Program-made: the position numbers and the translations under genes
Assembly (NCBI RefSeq): GCF_021474405.1
Contig: NZ_JAKEIO010000066.1
Location: 1 to 39,930, forward strand
Length of the DNA stretch: 39,930 nt
Direction: 5' to 3'
Source: [Streptosporangium] indianense
GTDB lineage: Bacteria > Actinomycetota > Actinomycetes > Streptomycetales > Streptomycetaceae
Part shown: one piece after another, positions 8,211 through 14,758 of the stretch
Numbering within the stretch: the stretch's first letter is position 1
How the letters are laid out: each line of letters opens with the position of its first letter
The notes under the pieces: generated by a model
What the model was told of the DNA's origin: nothing
Database searches by the model: none
What the model saw: only the letters and a program-made list of their open reading frames with translations

Positions 8211-8585
8211 TCAGTTGGCCCACGGCGGCACGATGCGGGTGCCGTCGGCCAGTCGCGCCTCCAGACCGATCGAGGTGGTGACCCAGGAGACCGCGGTCCG
8301 GCCGGTCGGGTTCTCGACGGTCAGGGTGGCACCGGGGTTGATGATCACTGTGTCACCGGCCGCGATCCGCTCGGTGCGGCCGTCGAGGGTGATCAGTAGC
8401 TCACCGTCCAGCAGATGGAAGATCTCCTCCCGGCTGACCGTGTGCGCGGGCGCCTTGAGGCCGGCCGGGATCTCGCCGCGCCAGGCGCACAGCTCCTTGC
8501 TGCCGGTGCCGGGAGTGGCGTACGAGACGAAACGGGCGCCGTGGATCTCGTGGATGACGGCTTCGGACGATCGGACGACGGGCAT
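8211..8585 (-). CDS. Cupin-domain protein
   Basis: Protein of 124 aa forming a single small beta-barrel. The cupin pattern is visible: HTVSREEIFHLLDGEL (His and Glu of motif 1), GDTVIINPG and a closing strand with VSWVTT. Such one-domain cupins often bind a metal or a small ligand, but no substrate can be inferred. ATG 8585 (MPVVRSSEAV) is chosen because TGGAGG lies just upstream; the frame stays open to 8642, but that part is operator DNA. It is divergent from a MarR regulator across a compact operator array, so the regulator very probably controls it. The 15-bp gap to the convergent Y-family gene leaves no room for a separate terminator. Confidence 0.85.
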   Translation of the reverse strand: MPVVRSSEAVIHEIHGARFVSYATPGTGSKELCAWRGEIPAGLKAPAHTVSREEIFHLLDGELLITLDGRTERIAAGDTVIINPGATLTVENPTGRTAVSWVTTSIGLEARLADGTRIVPPWAN

Positions 8586-8600
8586 GAGGCCTCCAAAGTG

Positions 8601-8648
8601 GTCAAGCTGCTTGACCATATAGTCAAGCAGCTTGACCATCACGTCAAG
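8601..8648. promoter_or_regulatory. Operator array: two GTCAAG-N3-CTTGAC palindromes plus a half site
   Basis: GTCAAGCTGCTTGAC (8601-8615) and GTCAAGCAGCTTGAC (8622-8636) are near-identical palindromes, followed by the half site GTCAAG at 8643. All three start 21 bp apart, two helical turns. A -35 TTGACC (8632-8637) and a -10 TTCAAT (8654-8659) place the marR promoter over the second palindrome, with a transcription start near its GTG. Binding by the adjacent MarR protein at both promoters is inferred. Confidence 0.75.
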
Positions 8649-8665
8649 GGTGTTTCAATGCCCCT

Positions 8666-9112
8666 GTGCAGAACTCCGAGGCCATGGCCCTGTCCGCCGC
8701 CCTGCTCGCCGTCGCCGGCGGACTCACGCAACGCATCAACGAGGGCGTGATCGCCCGCGGCTTCGACGGGGTCCGGCCCGCGCACGGCTTCGCCTTCACC
8801 CGGCTCGCCCCGGACGGTGCGACGGTGACCGACCTCGCCGTCCACCTCGGGATGACCAAGCAGGCCGCGAGCCAGCTCGTCGACGAGCTGGTGCGCAAGG
8901 GGTACGCCGAGCGGCGGCCGCACCCCCGGGACGCGCGGGCGCGGCTGGTCGTGATGACCGAGCGGGGGTGGGCCTGCACACGGGCCGCGGAGGAGGTGGC
9001 GGCGGAAGCGGTGCGGGAGTGGACGGACCTGCTGGGGGAGCGGGAAGTGCGGACGCTGGCGGAGCAGTTGCTGCGGATCGCCCCGCGCGGGCCCGTACGG
9101 CCCGCCTGGTGA
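8666..9112 (+). CDS. MarR-family transcriptional regulator
   Basis: Protein of 148 aa, normal for MarR. The winged helix-turn-helix is clear: ATVTDLAVHLGMTKQAASQL, then VDELVRKGYAERRPHPRDAR with the basic wing (RPHPRDARARLVVMT). Flanking helices would form the dimer interface. The start is GTG 8666 (MQNSEAMALS). No Shine-Dalgarno precedes it, and a -10-like TTCAAT ends 6 bp upstream, so the mRNA is probably leaderless. The palindromic array between this gene and the divergent cupin overlaps its own promoter, which suggests autorepression and control of the cupin. The inducing ligand is unknown. Confidence 0.88.
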   Translation: MQNSEAMALSAALLAVAGGLTQRINEGVIARGFDGVRPAHGFAFTRLAPDGATVTDLAVHLGMTKQAASQLVDELVRKGYAERRPHPRDARARLVVMTERGWACTRAAEEVAAEAVREWTDLLGEREVRTLAEQLLRIAPRGPVRPAW

Positions 9113-9149
9113 GGGGGTGTCGGCCCGGGCCGGTTGCCGCCGCAAGTTT

Positions 9150-9190
9150 TTACTGACGCGTAACTTCCCAGTTTGGCTACCCGCCCGTAA
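9150..9190. promoter_or_regulatory. Tandem TTAC-N6-GTAA motif upstream of the lipase
   Basis: TTACTGACGCGTAA (9150-9163) and CTACCCGCCCGTAA (9177-9190) both continue as CTT and start 27 bp apart. The first copy shares TTACT-x-ACGCGTAA with the site upstream of sprD. They lie 85-125 bp before the lipase start, a reasonable place for activator or repressor sites. The cognate regulator is not known from this window. Confidence 0.55.
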
Positions 9191-9274
9191 CTTGACGAAT
9201 GAACAGCATCCCGTGATCCGGATCACAGGGCCCCGTGCCGTCGCACCTCCCTTGAGCCGCAAGGAGATCACCCG

Positions 9275-10135
9275 ATGCTGCCCTGGAAACGAGTGCTCAG
9301 ACCCCTGGCCGCGCTGCTGCTGACCGCCGCCGCCGTCACCGTCCCCGCCACCACCGCCCAGGCCGCCGGTGCCCCGAGCTCCGGCTGGAACGACTACTCC
9401 TGCAAGCCGTCCGCCGCCCACCCCCGCCCCGTCGTCCTGGTCCACGGCACCCTCGGGAACTCCGTCGACAACTGGCTGGGCCTCGCCCCCTACCTGAAGG
9501 TCCGCGGCTACTGCGTCTTCTCCCTGGACTACGGCCAGTTGGAGGGCGTCCCCTTCTTCCACGGCCTCGGCCCCGTCGACAAGTCCGCCGCACAGCTGAA
9601 GGACTTCGTGGGCAAGGTGCTCACGGCCACCGGCGCCCCTGAGGCCGACGTCGTCGGACACTCGCAGGGCGGCATGATGCCCCGCTACTACCTCAAGTTC
9701 CTGGGCGGCGCCGCCCAGGTGCACGCCCTGGTCGGCATCGCGCCCAGCAACCACGGCACCGACCTGAACGGCTTCACCAAGCTGCTGCCCTACTTCCCGG
9801 GCGCGGCGGACCTGCTCTCGAAGAACACCCCCGCCCTCGCCGACCAGGTCACCGGCTCCGCCTTCCTCACCGAACTGAACGCGGGCGGCGACACCGTGCC
9901 CGGCGTGCGCTACACCGTCATCGCCACCCGGTACGACGAGGTGGTCACGCCCTGGCGAAGCCAGTACCTGAGCGGGCCGGACGTGCGCAACGTCCTGCTC
10001 CAGGACCTGTGCCCCGTCGACCTGTCCGAGCACGTGGCCGCCGGGCTGCTCGACCGGGTCGTCTTCCACGAGGTGGCCAACGCCCTCGATCCGGGACGCG
10101 CCACACCCACCACCTGCGCATCGGCCTTCGAATGA
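9275..10135 (+). CDS. Secreted lipase/esterase, class 2 lipase family (alpha/beta hydrolase)
   Basis: Protein of 286 aa with a signal peptide (WKR, hydrophobic core, cleavage near AQA-AG, residues 28-32). The mature part is an alpha/beta hydrolase: oxyanion strand VVLVHGT (residues 53-59), nucleophile elbow GHSQGG with Ser130, and probable acid and base residues in TRYDEVVTP and DLSEHVAAG. Cys residues at 43 and 80 and near the C-terminus suggest disulfides. This pattern matches the EstA/LipA-like lipases common in Streptomyces, which hydrolyse extracellular acylglycerols or esters. The ATG has AAGGAG at proper spacing. The stop codon forms the first bases of a TGACACGTGTCA palindrome, and a bidirectional terminator lies beyond it before the convergent LPMO gene. 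Confidence 0.9.
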   Translation: MLPWKRVLRPLAALLLTAAAVTVPATTAQAAGAPSSGWNDYSCKPSAAHPRPVVLVHGTLGNSVDNWLGLAPYLKVRGYCVFSLDYGQLEGVPFFHGLGPVDKSAAQLKDFVGKVLTATGAPEADVVGHSQGGMMPRYYLKFLGGAAQVHALVGIAPSNHGTDLNGFTKLLPYFPGAADLLSKNTPALADQVTGSAFLTELNAGGDTVPGVRYTVIATRYDEVVTPWRSQYLSGPDVRNVLLQDLCPVDLSEHVAAGLLDRVVFHEVANALDPGRATPTTCASAFE

Positions 10136-10176
10136 CACGTGTCACCCTTTGGCGTGTCGCCCGTTGACACGTGTCA
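10133..10176. repeat. Two perfect TGACACGTGTCA palindromes
   Basis: Identical 12-bp palindromes at 10133-10144 and 10165-10176, 32 bp apart centre to centre. The first overlaps the lipase stop codon. They lie between convergent genes rather than at a promoter. A partial copy (GTGTC near 10154) lies between them. Confidence 0.7.
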
Positions 10177-10187
10177 GGGAAACGTTT

Positions 10188-10224
10188 CGGGGCCTGTCCG
10201 GCCTGAGCCGCCGGACAGGCCCCG
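10188..10224. terminator. Bidirectional terminator between the lipase and LPMO genes
   Basis: Perfect 15-bp inverted repeat CGGGGCCTGTCCGGC (10188-10202) and GCCGGACAGGCCCCG (10210-10224) with a 7-nt loop, placed between two convergent genes so that it can serve both. Confidence 0.88.
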
Positions 10225-10246
10225 AGTCATGGGGCGGTGGTGGGGG

Positions 10247-11248
10247 TCAGCGGCCGTGCCGGCCGCCGCTCACCGCCCGGCGCCGGGCCGAGAGGAACAG
10301 GGCCGAGGCCCCCAGTGCCAGGGCCGCCGCGCCGCCGATCGCGACGTACGGCGTGGCGCCGTCCCCGCCGGTCTCGGCGAGGTTCTCCGTGGCACCGGCC
10401 GCCTTGGGCCGGTTGGGCGCGGGCGCGGCGGCCTTGGGCCGGTCCGGCGCGGCCTGCTTCTTCGGGGCCGCGGCCGGGGCCGCCGAGGTGGCGGGGTCGT
10501 CGTCGCCGTGCCCGTGGTGCTCGATGGTCGACTTGGCGTTGCCGTCCTTGATCTGCTTCTCGCTGGGAGCGGAGGCGGACGGGGCAGGAGCCGCGGCACC
10601 GCCTGTCGCGGCGCCGCCGAAGCTGACGTCCGAGCAGGAGTAGAACGCCTCGGGGCTGTCCGACCGCTGCCAGACCGCGTACAGCACATGCTTGCCGGAG
10701 CGCTGGGGCAGCTTGCCGGAGAAGGTGTAGAAACCGCCGGTGGCGGCCGGGTCGGTGGAGGTCGCGACCGGCTTCGCGAGATCCAGGTCCTTCCAGGCGA
10801 GCGGCTTGGCCGGGTTGTAGCCGGGCTTGGTGATGTACACCTTGAAGGTGCCCTTGTGCGGGGCCGTCACGCGGTACTTGAAGGTGTGCGAGCCGCTGCG
10901 GACGCCGGTCGCGGGCCAGTCGCGGCGGGGGAGGTCCAGACCCTTGAACTCCGCGTTGTTCGCGCTGCAGAGCTTGCCGTCCGGTATGAGCTGCCGGTGC
11001 CGGCCGCCCGCGTCGCCGATGCGGATGCCGTTCCAGTCGTAGAGGGCCTGGGTGCCGCCCGCCGCGACCGCCGCCTTGCAGGCGGCCGACTTCGGGCTCT
11101 CGGGCCCTTCGGCGTAGCACTGCGAGACCCTGCTGACCGGGTCGCCCATCGACCCGTGCGCGGCGGCCGGGGCGGCGGTCAGCGCGGTCAGGGCGAGCGG
11201 GAGGCCGCCGAGGGCGGTGACGACTGCGGCCGTACGGCGTGCGGGCAT
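10247..11248 (-). CDS. Cell-wall-anchored lytic polysaccharide monooxygenase (AA10)
   Basis: Protein of 333 aa. The signal peptide ends AAPAAA-H, leaving His31 as the mature N-terminus (HGSMGDP). With His131 (TAPHKG) it forms the copper histidine brace of AA10 enzymes, which oxidatively cleave chitin or cellulose. The catalytic domain runs to about residue 215 (SCSDVSFGG). A low-complexity Ala/Pro/Lys linker (about 220-289) follows. The C-terminus has a sorting signal: LAETG at 290-294, a hydrophobic stretch and a basic tail (ARRR). LAxTG is the class E sortase motif in Streptomyces, so covalent anchoring to peptidoglycan is expected. The ATG has GAGGAG upstream. Chitin or cellulose preference cannot be decided from sequence alone. 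The gene is convergent with the lipase. Confidence 0.92.
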   Translation of the reverse strand: MPARRTAAVVTALGGLPLALTALTAAPAAAHGSMGDPVSRVSQCYAEGPESPKSAACKAAVAAGGTQALYDWNGIRIGDAGGRHRQLIPDGKLCSANNAEFKGLDLPRRDWPATGVRSGSHTFKYRVTAPHKGTFKVYITKPGYNPAKPLAWKDLDLAKPVATSTDPAATGGFYTFSGKLPQRSGKHVLYAVWQRSDSPEAFYSCSDVSFGGAATGGAAAPAPSASAPSEKQIKDGNAKSTIEHHGHGDDDPATSAAPAAAPKKQAAPDRPKAAAPAPNRPKAAGATENLAETGGDGATPYVAIGGAAALALGASALFLSARRRAVSGGRHGR

Positions 11249-11429
11249 GCGGGAACTCCTCGAAACGGTGCATGGGGCAGGTCCGGGCCCGAGTGGGCCG
11301 GATCCCGTGGGGTCGTTCGAAACTAACCCCGAAGAACCGTGAAATCGCCTGTTGGGAGCGGGTGGAGGAGATCCTTATGGCCCGCTTAAGGGAGTGTTCG
11401 GACTGGCATCAGGTAGGTACCGTCACGAC

Positions 11430-11879
11430 ATGGCAGACGAGGAGATCCGGCCGGCCGGGGCCGCCGACGTACAGGTCGTCGCGGAAGTGGTCGACGCGGC
11501 CTTCCGCCCCTACATCGAGCGCATCGGGCAGGTGCCCCAGCCCATGACGGAGGACCACGCGGCGAACGTGGCCGCGGGCAAGGTGTTCGTGACGGGCGAT
11601 CCCGTGACCGGGCTCGTCGTGGTCGAGGCGTTCGACGACCACCTCTTTCTCGACATCGGCGCCGTCCACCCCGCCGCGCACGGCCGGGGAGTGGGGCGGC
11701 GACTGCTCCGGTTCGTCGACGCGCACGCGCGGACGCTCGGCCTGCCCGAGATCAGGCTCTGCACGAACGCCATGATGTGGGAGAACCAGCAGATCTATCC
11801 GAAGTACGGCTACGAACGCGTGGAACGCCGCGTGGACGGGCCCTACGACCGCGTCCACTACCGCAAGCGGCTGCTGTGA
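11430..11879 (+). CDS. GNAT-family N-acetyltransferase
   Basis: Protein of 149 aa. It contains the GNAT acetyl-CoA loop AAHGRGVGRRLLRF (Q/R-x-x-G-x-G/A type), preceded by the beta-strand FLDIGAVHP and followed by GLPEIRLCTNAMMWENQQIYPKYGYERV, the usual alpha4-beta6-beta7 end of the fold. The acceptor substrate is unknown. ATG 11430 (MADEEIRPAG) is the domain-consistent start; the open frame back to 11352 would add a non-conserved leader. No Shine-Dalgarno is close, and a -10-like TAGGTA lies about 10 bp upstream, so the transcript may be leaderless. Confidence 0.85.
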   Translation: MADEEIRPAGAADVQVVAEVVDAAFRPYIERIGQVPQPMTEDHAANVAAGKVFVTGDPVTGLVVVEAFDDHLFLDIGAVHPAAHGRGVGRRLLRFVDAHARTLGLPEIRLCTNAMMWENQQIYPKYGYERVERRVDGPYDRVHYRKRLL

Positions 11880-11909
11880 GCGTTGCGTCTCATGACCGGC
11901 ACCGGCCGC

Positions 11910-12044
11910 TCAGGCGTCCGGCCACCAGGTGCGGGCGATGTCCTTGCGGACCTCCGGGCGCCCGGCGGGGCGCTCGTCGGCCTCCTCGAGGACCCGGCGG
12001 ACGTCCGACTTCTTCAGGGGCTTCTGCACGGTCACACGGCGCAT
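11910..12044 (-). CDS. Small conserved-looking protein (44 aa)
   Basis: A short minus-strand frame reads MRRVTVQKPLKKSDV, then a charged helix (RRVLEEADE), then a C-terminal segment ending IARTWWPDA. It is preceded by a perfect AAGGAGG with 5-nt spacing to the ATG, and its codons are almost all G/C-ending. It is highly charged, with no signal peptide or membrane segment. The length and strong ribosome binding site suggest a genuine cytoplasmic small protein. No family name can be given. It is convergent with the acetyltransferase gene, and its 5' leader holds an inverted repeat. Confidence 0.75.
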   Translation of the reverse strand: MRRVTVQKPLKKSDVRRVLEEADERPAGRPEVRKDIARTWWPDA

Positions 12045-12058
12045 GGCTGCCTCCTTAA

Positions 12059-12095
12059 GGGTCTACCGGGTTCCGCGTTCTCACGGGGGTAGACC
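12059..12095. promoter_or_regulatory. Inverted repeat GGTCTACC...GGTAGACC before the 44-aa gene
   Basis: Perfect 8-bp arms at 12059-12066 and 12088-12095 lie just upstream of the Shine-Dalgarno of the small minus-strand gene, between it and the divergent methyltransferase. It could be an operator or an mRNA leader hairpin. Confidence 0.4.
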
Positions 12096-12182
12096 TTTCG
12101 GGGGAGGGTTACTCATCGTTCCTGGTCTGTCAGTGGCGGCAGTCACGATCCGAGTGTCAGTGGTGGGTGTCACCCTGGGGCC

Positions 12183-12815
12183 ATGACCGACGTGGACTGG
12201 GACGCCGAGGCCGCCTCCTTCGACGAGGAGCCGGACCACGGCCTGCGCGACCCCGGGGTGCGCCGCGCCTGGGCCGGACGGCTGCGGGACTGGCTGCCGG
12301 GCCGGCCGGGCGACGTACTGGACCTCGGCTGCGGCACGGGCAGCCTGTCACTCCTCGCGTCCGAGCAGGGCCACCGCGTGACGGGCGTGGACGCATCGCC
12401 GGCGATGGTGACGCTCGCCCGCGAGAAGCTCGCCGGGCGCGACGCCGTGTTCCTCCTCGGTGACGCGGCGGCACCGCCGGTCGGGGAGCGGCGCTTCGAC
12501 GCCGTGCTCGTCCGGCACGTCCTGTGGGCCCTGCCCGACCCCGGCCGCGCCCTGCGCCACTGGTACGGGCTGCTGCGTCCGGGTGGGCGGCTCGTGCTGG
12601 TCGAGGGCGTGTGGGGGAGCGTCCAGCCGGTCGGCATTCCCGCCGAGCGGCTCACCGGGCTGCTCGCTCCGGTCGCCGGGCGGGTGCGGGTGCAGCGGCT
12701 CTCGGACGATCCGCTGCTCTGGGGCGGCCCGGTGGCCGACGAGCGGTACGCGGTCGTCGCGCCGAGCGATGGCTCAGGCCAGGAGCGCGGTGAAGTCGCC
12801 GCCCCGGGCGAGTGA
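12183..12815 (+). CDS. Class I SAM-dependent methyltransferase
   Basis: Protein of 210 aa. The Rossmann-fold SAM-binding motif I is VLDLGCGTGSLSLL (about residues 45-58), motif II is VTGVDASPAMV, and the post-II segments LLGDAAAPP and FDAVLVRHVLWALPDP are typical of the Methyltransf_11/25 group. The acceptor is unknown; small molecules are usual for this type. The C-terminal 14 codons (SDGSGQERGE...) overlap the 3' end of the convergent DUF402 gene by 42 bp and look unconserved, as if the stop codon had shifted downstream. The start is ATG 12183; the region upstream has no clear Shine-Dalgarno. Confidence 0.87.
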   Translation: MTDVDWDAEAASFDEEPDHGLRDPGVRRAWAGRLRDWLPGRPGDVLDLGCGTGSLSLLASEQGHRVTGVDASPAMVTLAREKLAGRDAVFLLGDAAAPPVGERRFDAVLVRHVLWALPDPGRALRHWYGLLRPGGRLVLVEGVWGSVQPVGIPAERLTGLLAPVAGRVRVQRLSDDPLLWGGPVADERYAVVAPSDGSGQERGEVAAPGE

Positions 12816-13274
12816 CTCCAGTTCGTCGAGCGCGGCCAGCGCGGCCCGCGCCGCCTCGGGATCCGACTCGGTGAGGCCGCTCTCGGCGAACTCGTCCTCG
12901 TCCAGGCGGCGTACGTCTGTGCCGTCCGCCGAGCGCCACAGGTCGAGGTCGAGGTCCTCCACGACCAGCTCCGGCCCGGAGCGCCGGGCGGGGCGGGTGA
13001 CGTCGCAGTACCAGCCCTTCAGCGCGCCCGTGGCGGAGCGCACCTCCTTGACCGCGTACCAGCGGTCGCGCCAGTAGTACTCCGTGAAGACGTCCCCCGA
13101 CTCGAAGCGGACGAAGCCGAAGTCACGCACGCCGGAGCCCGCCCACGGGGCGCGGACCGCGACCCGCGTGCCGTCGTCCGACAGCAGCTCGCCCCGGTAA
13201 CGGATCTTCGTACGGCCCGCCTTGACGAGCACGACGTCCAGCTGCGGGGCCCCGTCAGCCGAGTTCGCGGACAT
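12774..13274 (-). CDS. DUF402 (FomD-like) protein
   Basis: Protein of 166 aa. A beta-barrel with RYRGELLSDDG, then FGFVRFESGDVFTEYYWRD, RWYAVKEV and KGWYCDV, then the acidic motif VVEDLDLDLW. These are hallmarks of DUF402/FomD proteins. Characterised members are metal-dependent hydrolases of nucleotide-linked compounds: FomD hydrolyses a cytidylyl phosphonate in fosfomycin synthesis, and others hydrolyse nucleoside diphosphates. The local substrate is unknown. ATG 13274 (MSANSADG) is chosen because GGAAG lies upstream and the frame above it is shared with the preceding gene. Its start lies inside the 3' end of the GNAT gene (20-bp overlap), so the two are co-translated. Its 3' end overlaps the convergent methyltransferase. 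Confidence 0.85.
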   Translation of the reverse strand: MSANSADGAPQLDVVLVKAGRTKIRYRGELLSDDGTRVAVRAPWAGSGVRDFGFVRFESGDVFTEYYWRDRWYAVKEVRSATGALKGWYCDVTRPARRSGPELVVEDLDLDLWRSADGTDVRRLDEDEFAESGLTESDPEAARAALAALDELESLARGGDFTALLA

Positions 13275-14184
13275 GGCGCACTTCCTTCGCACAGATCTCG
13301 TAACCGAACCACTTGTTGATGGCGATCATCGGCTCGTTGCCGGTGTCGTTGCCGGTGAACGCCTCCGTGCACCCCGCCGCGCGGGCGCGGTGCAGCGAGT
13401 CGTTCTTGGCGAGTTTCGCCAGGCCCCGGCCGCGGAACTCCCGCGCGGTGCCCGTCATCGCCGTGCCGTAGCGGGAGGCGCCGTCGGTGTGCGCCACGCT
13501 GAAGGCGGCGGGGCGCCCGTCGACGACCGCGACGGTGGTGAGCTCGCGGTTCAGCAGCGGATGCTTCCAGTACTCTTCGAGCCAGGCCTCGTAGTCCGTG
13601 AACTCCACGTCGATGTCGCCCGGTTCGTCCGACGCCGTCGCCGCGTCCAGTTCGAACAGGGGGCGCGGGTCGTCCGCGAAGTCGGCGGCCGTGCGCAGCT
13701 CCACACCGGCCGGCGGCTCCTCGCGGGGCGGAAGCGTGCCGCCCGCCAGGTCCAGGCGCAGGAAGAAGGCCGAACGGCTGGCCCGGAAACCGTGCCGCTC
13801 GGCGAAGGCGCGGTTGTCCGGCTCGTCCAGGACCCAGGCGAACAGCTTCGTGACGCCCAGCCGCCCCAGACGATCCTCCGCGGTGCGCAGCAGCAGCGAT
13901 CCGGCGCCGCGGTTCCTGCGGTCGGGGCGTACGTAGATGTTGGCGGAGCCCTGGCCGGGCTCCGGGCTGTCGTGGGCGACGCCGACCTGGGCGGTACCGA
14001 TGATCTCGCCGTCCTCCTCGGCGACGAGCTGCGTGAAGTGGGCGTCGGGGTGGCTGCGCGTCAGGGCGTGCAGCACGGACTCCGGCGTGGACAGCATGTA
14101 CGGCAGAGCGAGGCGACGGGTGTCGGAGAACCCCTCGGCGTCGGCTCGGACGTCGGGACGCAGGTCGCGCACGATCACGGTCAT
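13255..14184 (-). CDS. Tandem-domain GNAT acetyltransferase
   Basis: Protein of 309 aa, about twice a single GNAT domain. The N-terminal half has RPDRRNRGAGSLLLRTAEDR, and the C-terminal half has GTAREFRGRGLAKLAKNDSL, both acetyl-CoA-binding loops. The second half continues with GCTEAFTGNDTGNEPMIAIN and KWFGYEI, as in the large two-domain GNATs of actinobacteria such as the mycothiol synthase-like group. The substrate is unknown. The start is ATG 14184 (MTVIVRDLRP). No Shine-Dalgarno is seen, and a -10-like TAGCGT lies about 12 bp upstream on this strand, so the transcript may be leaderless. The gene overlaps DUF402 downstream and is divergent from the GntR regulator 71 bp away. Confidence 0.85.
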   Translation of the reverse strand: MTVIVRDLRPDVRADAEGFSDTRRLALPYMLSTPESVLHALTRSHPDAHFTQLVAEEDGEIIGTAQVGVAHDSPEPGQGSANIYVRPDRRNRGAGSLLLRTAEDRLGRLGVTKLFAWVLDEPDNRAFAERHGFRASRSAFFLRLDLAGGTLPPREEPPAGVELRTAADFADDPRPLFELDAATASDEPGDIDVEFTDYEAWLEEYWKHPLLNRELTTVAVVDGRPAAFSVAHTDGASRYGTAMTGTAREFRGRGLAKLAKNDSLHRARAAGCTEAFTGNDTGNEPMIAINKWFGYEICAKEVRHVRELG

Positions 14185-14255
14185 GGAGGCGCACGCTACG
14201 CGTGGACCCGTGCGGGTGCCTCTCATTTTCCGGCGGGTGCGCGACAATCGGGCCT

Positions 14256-14624
14256 GTGACCTTGAAGATCGACATCGACGACAGTGCTCCGCCCTATGAG
14301 CAGGTGCGGGCACGGATCTCCGAGCAGGCACGGTCCGGTGCGCTGCCGGTGGGCTACCGGCTGCCGACCGTCCGGGGGCTGGCCGAGTCGCTGGGCCTCG
14401 CCGCGAACACCGTCGCCAAGGCGTACCGGGCACTGGAGGCGGACGGGGTGATCGAGACGCGGGGCCGCAACGGCACGTTCGTCGCCGCCGCCGGCGCGGC
14501 GGCGGACCGCGAACTGGCCTCGGCCGCACAGGCCTATGCGGAGCGGGCCAGAAGGCTCGGACTGGGCGAGGACGACGCCCTCGCCGCGGTACGGGACGCC
14601 CTGCGGGCGGCGTACGGCGGCTAG
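14256..14624 (+). CDS. GntR-family regulator, YtrA-like short type
   Basis: Protein of 122 aa. The winged helix reads DDSAPPYEQVRARISEQARSG, YRLPTVRGLAESLGLAANTV, AKAYRALEADGVIETRGRNG and TFV: the GntR DNA-binding domain, with only a short helical tail (about 50 residues) in place of a ligand domain. That is the YtrA subfamily. These often control neighbouring ABC transporters, but none is adjacent; the divergent GNAT-DUF402 pair is the nearest possible target. The start is GTG 14256. GACAAT (14243-14248) lies 7 bp upstream with no Shine-Dalgarno, which fits a leaderless mRNA. Confidence 0.88.
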   Translation: MTLKIDIDDSAPPYEQVRARISEQARSGALPVGYRLPTVRGLAESLGLAANTVAKAYRALEADGVIETRGRNGTFVAAAGAAADRELASAAQAYAERARRLGLGEDDALAAVRDALRAAYGG

Positions 14625-14758
14625 CGGGCAGCGCGGGCCCCGACCGGAAGGGCCTGCGGCGGGCAGGGGCGCCGGAGTCCTGACCGGACGGCGTTCAGCG
14701 GGTGGGGGCACTGGAGGCCCCGTTCCGGCGGCCTGCGGCGGACGGGTAACAGCGCGGG

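Noticed and set aside
14625..14758. Duplicated GGCCTGCGGCGG in the GntR/DUF72 gap as a mobile-element scar
   Set aside because: Short GC-rich repeats are common here, and no transposase, inverted repeat or target duplication is present.
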